Shown here piece after piece: positions 6,666 to 10,148 of a stretch of DNA of 10,148 bases. The position numbers were made by a program, and so were the translations under genes. The DNA is taken from the NCBI GenBank assembly GCA_037074765.1, contig JBAMDO010000532.1, positions 1-10,148 on the forward strand. Direction: 5' to 3'. The notes under the pieces are model-generated. The model was not told the DNA's origin, made no database searches, and worked only from the letters and a program-made list of their open reading frames with translations. Position 1 is the stretch's first letter. The number at the start of each line of letters is the position of its first letter. The stretch comes from Mansonella perstans (Eukaryota; Nematoda; Chromadorea; Rhabditida; Onchocercidae).

Positions 6666-7831
6666 ATCTCATTTGCAGCAGTCAGTTTAACAGATTGAGT
6701 GTTTTTTTAAAAAGAGTCTAACAGATTTCATTTCCAACAGCATATGTTAAACATTTAAAGGAATCTAGAGAGCTTCATTTAAAACAGCACGTACAAATAT
6801 AGATACGTTTAATATTGTTTGGAAAAATCCCATGGAATTTCATTTGCAGCAGTCAGTTTGACCAGATTGAGTGGTTTTTTAAAAGGAGTCTAATAGATTT
6901 CATTTACAACATCATATGTTTACACATTTAAAGGAATCTAGAGGACTAAAATCTTATGTATTTCATTTGCAGCAGTCAGTTTAACAGATTGAGTGGTTTT
7001 TTAAAAAGAGTCTAACAGATTTCATTTACAACAGCATATGTTAAACATTTAAAGGAATCTAGAGAGCTTCATTTAAAACAGCACGTACAAATATAGATAC
7101 GTTTAATATTGTTTGGAAGAAACTCATGGAATTTCATTTGCAGCAGTCAGTTTGACCAGATTGAATGGTTTCTCAAAAGGAGTCTAATAGATTTCATTTA
7201 CAACATCATATGTTAAACATTTAAAGGAATCTAGAGAGCTTCATTTAAAACAACACGTACAAAAATATAGATACGTTTAATATTGTTTGGAAAAATCTCA
7301 TTTGCAACAGTCAGTTTAGCAGATTGAGTGGTTTTTTAAAAAGAGTCTAACAGATTTCATTTACAACAGCATATGTTAAACATTTAAAGGAATCTAGAGA
7401 GCTTCATTTAAAACAGCACGTACAAATATAGATACGTTTAATATTGTTTGGAAGGAATTTCATTTGCAGCAGTCAGTTTGACCAGATTGAGTGGTTTTTT
7501 AAAAGGAGTCTAATAGATTTCATTTACAACATCATATGTTTAAACATTTAAAGGAATCTAGAGGACTTCATTAAAACAGCACGTTAACGTGTGCATAGGT
7601 TTAACGTTGTTCGGGAGGACCTTGTGAATTTCATTTGCAATAGCGAATTAAAATTTCATTTACAGCAGCGATTTTCAGCAGATTCTGTCGGTCTTTTGAA
7701 GGAATTTTATACGTTTCATATAAAACAACATGTTTAAGTACATGTAAGTTGAATATAGTTTGAAAAAATCCCGGGGATTTCATTTAATACAGCACGTACA
7801 AATATAGATACATTTAATATTGTTTGGAAGA
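6666..7831 (+). repeat. Higher-order block 9: Y'-X-Y-V-Y-Z-W, 1166 bp
   Basis: This is the longest block: Y' (6666-6836), X (6837-6959), Y (6960-7130), V (7131-7294), Y (7295-7456), Z (7457-7627) and W (7628-7831). It equals the common Y'-X-Y-Z-W order with a V-Y pair inserted between Y and Z, matching 5936-6270 at an offset of about 1179. The last Y is 162 bp because its junction to Z is shortened to GTTTGGAAGGAATTTC. Confidence 0.87.
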
Positions 7832-8817
7832 ATCTCATTTGCAGCAGTCAGTTTAGCAGATTGAGTGGTTTTTTAAAAAGAGTCTAACAGATTTCATTTC
7901 CAACAGCATATGTTAAACATTTAAAGGAATCTAGAGAGCTTCATTTAAAACAGCACGTACAAATATAGATACGTTTAATATTGTTTGGAAAAATCCCATG
8001 GAATTTCATTTGCAGCAGTCAGTTTGACCAGATTGAGTGGTTTTTTAAAAGGAGTCTAATAGATTTCATTTACAACATCATATGTTAAACATTTAAAGGA
8101 ATCTAGAGGACTGAATTTCATTTGCAGCAGTCAGTTTAACAGATTGAGTGGTTTTTTAAAAAAGTCTAACAGATTTCATTTACACAGCATATGTTAAACA
8201 TTTAAAGGAATCTAGAGAGCTTCATTTAAAACAGCACGTACAAATATAGATACGTTTAATATTGTTTGGAAGAATTTTGCAGCAGTCAGTTTAGCAGATT
8301 GAGTGGTTTTTTAAAAAGAGTCTAACAGATTTCATTTACAACAGCATATGTTAAACATTTAAAGGAATCTAGAGAGCTTCATTTAAAACAGCACGTACAA
8401 ATATAGATACGTTTAATATTGTTTGGAAGAATCTCATTTGCAGCAGTCAGTTTAGCAAATTGAGTGGTTTTTTAAAAGGAGTCTAATAGATTTCATTTAC
8501 AACATCATATGTTTAAACATTTAAAGGAGGAATCTAGAGGACTTCATTAAAACAGCACGTTAACGTGTGCATGGGTTTAACGTTGTTCGGGAGGACCTTG
8601 TGAATTTCATTTGCAATAGCGAATTAAAATTTCATTTACAGCAGCGATTTTCAGCAGATTCTGTCGGTCTTTTGAAGGAATTTTATACGTTTCATATAAA
8701 ACAACATGTTTAAGTACATGTAAGTTGAATATTGTTTGAAAAAATCCCGGGGATTTCATTTAATACAGCACGTACAAATATAGATACATTTAATATTGTT
8801 TGGAAAAATCCCATGGA
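7832..8817 (+). repeat. Higher-order block 10: Y'-X-Y-Y-Z-W, 986 bp
   Basis: It contains Y' (7832-8002), X (8003-8114), Y (8115-8273), Y (8274-8430), Z (8431-8603) and W (8604-8817). X is 112 bp: its c remnant is cut further, to GGACTGAATTTC. The first Y has lost single bases (TTAAAAAAGTC, TTTACACAGC). The second Y has a truncated start (GGAAGAATTTTGCAGCAG), so its TTTCATTT box is incomplete. Z has AGCAAATTG in unit a and CATGGG in c1. W ends with the full CCATGGA junction. Confidence 0.86.
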
Positions 8818-9353
8818 ATTTCATTTGCAGCAGTCAGTTTAACAGATTGAGTGGTTTTTTAAAAAGAGTCTAACAGATTTCATTTACAACAGCATATGTT
8901 AAACATTTAAAGGAATCTAGAGAGCTTCATTTAAAACAGCACGTACAAATATAGATACGTTTAATATTGTTTGGAAAAATTCCATGGAATTTCATTTGCA
9001 GCAGTCAGTTTGACCAGATTGAGTGGTTTTCTAAAAGGAGTCTAATAGATTTCATTTACAACATCATATGTTTAAACATTTAAAGGAATCTAGAGGACTT
9101 CATTTAAAACAGCACGTTAACGTGCGCATAAGTTTAACGTTGTTCGGGAGGATCTTGTGAATTCCATTAACAGTAGCGAATTAAAATTTCATTTACAGCA
9201 GCGATTGTGTCGATATTTTGAAGGGATCTTGTAAGTTTCACTTAAAACAACATCTTCAAGTACATGTAAGTTGAATATTGTTTGAAAAAATCCCGGGGAT
9301 TTCATTTAATACAGCACGTACAAATATAGATACATTTAATATTGTTTGGAAGA
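8818..9353 (+). repeat. Higher-order block 11: Y-Z-W with shortened e, 536 bp
   Basis: It contains Y (8818-8988), Z (8989-9160) and W (9161-9353, 193 bp). Z is the CGCATAAG / GAATTCC sub-variant with TTTTCTAAAAGG in unit a. Unit e (9186-9234) is 49 bp instead of 60: the TTTCAGCAGATT part is missing and GTGTCGATATTTTGAAGGGATC follows in a diverged form (the run is given only as key words; see positions 9206-9228). Unit f is also diverged (TTTCACTTAAAACAACATC TTC). This is the most altered W. Confidence 0.85.
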
Positions 9354-9844
9354 ATCTCATTTGCAGCAGTCAGTTTAACAGATTGAGTGGTTTTTTAAAA
9401 AGAGTCTAACAGATTTCATTTACAACAGCATATGTTAAACATTTAAAGGAATCTAGAGAGCTTCATTTAAAACAGCACGTACAAATATAGATACATTTAA
9501 TATTGTTTGGAAAAATCCCATGGAATTTCATTTGCAGCAGTCAGTTTGACCAGATTGAGTGGTTTTTTAAAAGGAGTCTAATAGATTTCATTTACAACAT
9601 CATAGGTTAAACATTTAAAGGAATTTATGAATTTCATTTGCAGTAGCGAATTAAAATTTCATTTACAGTAGCGATTTTCAGCAGATTCTGTCGGTCTTTT
9701 GAAGGAATTTTGTAAGTTTCATATAAAATAACATGTTTAAGTACATGTAAGTTGAATATAGTTCGAAAAAATCCCGGGGATTTCACTTAATGCAGCACGT
9801 ACAAATATAGATACGTTTAAGATTGTTTGGAAGAAACTCATGGA
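9354..9844 (+). repeat. Higher-order block 12: Y-Z(lacking c1)-W, 491 bp
   Basis: It contains Y (9354-9524), a short Z (9525-9630, 106 bp) and W (9631-9844). In Z, unit b runs straight from AAAGGAATTTATGA into unit d of W. Unit c1 is gone, and with it the CACGTTAACGTG palindrome. CATATG is changed to CATAGG (9601). W has several private changes (CAGTAGCG, ATAAAATAACATG, GTTCGAAAAAATC, TTTCACTTAATGCAGC), showing higher divergence here than on the left. Confidence 0.86.
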
Positions 9845-10015
9845 ATTTCATTTGCAGCAGTCAGTTTGACCAGATTGAGTGGTTTTTTAAAAGGAGTCTA
9901 ATAGATTTCATTTACAACATCATATGTTAAACATTTAAAGGAATCTAGAGGGCTTCATTTAAAACAGCATGCATAAATATAGACATGTTTAACACTGTTC
10001 GGAAAAATCTTATGT
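9845..10015 (+). repeat. Full-length X-type module, 171 bp
   Basis: The units are a (9845-9904, GACCAG type), b (9905-9952) and a complete c unit (9953-10015) reading CAGCATGCATAAATATAGAC and ending GGAAAAATCTTATGT. That end is what remains of unit c in the 123-bp X modules (AAAATCTTATGT), so this copy looks like the intact ancestor that the X modules lost 48 bp from. It is the only full copy in the window. It contains ATGCAT and a GTTCGGAAAAATC segment that is intermediate between c1 and c2. Confidence 0.85.
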
Positions 10016-10148
10016 ATTTCATTTGCAGCAGTCAGTTTAACAGATTGAGTGGTTTTTTAAAAGGAGTCTAATAGATTTCATTTACAACATCATATGTTAA
10101 ACATTTAAAGGAATTAGAGGACTTCATTTAAAACAGCACGTTAACGTG
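10016..10148 (+). repeat. Partial module at right edge: Y-head/Z-tail hybrid
   Basis: Unit a (10016-10074) has the Y-type AACAG head with the Z-type AAGGAGTCTAATAG tail. Unit b (10075-10121) has GAATTAGAGG, so TCTAGA is lost. Unit c1 is cut by the window right after CACGTTAACGTG. The array therefore continues beyond 10148, and a W would be expected next. Confidence 0.85.

Larger units (their letters stand above)
1..10148 (+). repeat. Higher-order tandem satellite array, whole window
   Basis: The whole window is head-to-tail copies of related modules with no inversions and no unique spacer. Every module starts at a TTTCATTT-like box, and the a, b, c, e, f and g blocks share a 5' TTTCATTT-RMARCAGCA-like start and a 3' TTTRAARGAATC-like end, so they look like diverged copies of one unit of about 60 bp. 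Three such units (a 58-60 bp, b 47-52 bp, c 54-64 bp) make the module of about 171 bp. The array enters at the left edge in mid-module and leaves at the right edge in mid-module, so it is longer than the window. Stop codons recur in all frames of the a-b-c modules, and no gene is supported anywhere. The best reading is eukaryotic satellite DNA; an rDNA intergenic-spacer array or repeats inside a large mobile element cannot be excluded. The orientation given is arbitrary. Confidence 0.97.

Noticed and set aside
1..10148. CRISPR array
   Set aside because: Repeats are regularly spaced at small scale, but there are no unique spacers: the sequence between boxes is itself repeated.
1..10148. Alpha satellite, because of the 171-bp module
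   Set aside because: Length agrees but I see no alpha-satellite sequence features, and the internal 60-bp trimer structure is different.
1..10148. Bacterial or phage origin, with iteron-like repeats
   Set aside because: More than 10 kb without any gene, replication protein or RNA gene, and higher-order repeat structure throughout, fit eukaryotic satellite far better than a prokaryotic origin region.
1..10148. Transposon termini or insertion sequences
   Set aside because: No inverted terminal repeats, target-site duplications or transposase remnants were seen; all modules point the same way.

Overview
This window is one uninterrupted tandem-repeat (satellite-type) array. It runs through both ends of the window, all in one orientation, with no unique sequence of any length. 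I see no protein-coding gene, rRNA, tRNA, CRISPR array or transposase. The longest stop-free frames are about 50 codons, lie wholly inside one repeat module and are broken in some copies. Base composition is AT-rich: 51 G+C in the 171 bases of the module at 146-316, about 30% by hand count. Gene-free higher-order satellite of this kind is typical of eukaryotic heterochromatin (pericentromeric, centromeric or subtelomeric), or less often of an rDNA spacer. I do not recognise the family and cannot name a taxon.

The array has three levels. (1) The basic unit is about 48-65 bp. It begins with a TTTCATTT-like box followed by a CAGCA/CAACA-like box and ends with a TTTRAARGAATC-like box. All the building blocks (called a, b, c, d, e, f, g here) look like diverged copies of it. 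(2) Three units in the order a-b-c make a module of about 171 bp. It occurs as variants Y (171 bp), Z (171-174 bp), V (164 bp) and X (usually 123 bp, with an internal deletion). A different four-part module W (d-e-f-g, 193-233 bp) is the most diverged and occurs 13 times. (3) The modules combine into irregular higher-order repeats, each ending in W. The fullest common order is Y'-X-Y-Z-W (about 0.84-0.87 kb). Shorter blocks (Y-Z-W) and longer ones (Y'-X-Y-V-Y-Z-W, 1166 bp) are interspersed.

Region by region: 1-5289 is very homogeneous and holds two long-range duplications, about 1.06 kb at an offset of 3009-3010 and about 0.95 kb at an offset of about 3273. Positions 5461-5737 hold a damaged junction with many single-base losses followed by a hybrid Y/Z module. 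Positions 5952-7456 hold a duplicated V-Y pair. From about 8.1 kb, and clearly from 8.99 kb, the units diverge: a deleted e unit, a Z lacking its c unit, and a full-length ancestor of the X module at 9845-10015. This suggests older or less homogenised array towards the right.

Nothing here forms an operon or pathway. The repeats look shaped by unequal exchange, slippage and gene conversion. Possible functional elements are short and repeated: a perfect 12-bp palindrome in the Z modules, a 13-bp odd palindrome and an ACATGT pair in W, and splice-site-like strings. Their roles are untested. Module boundaries are my own choice of register, set at each TTTCATTT box.
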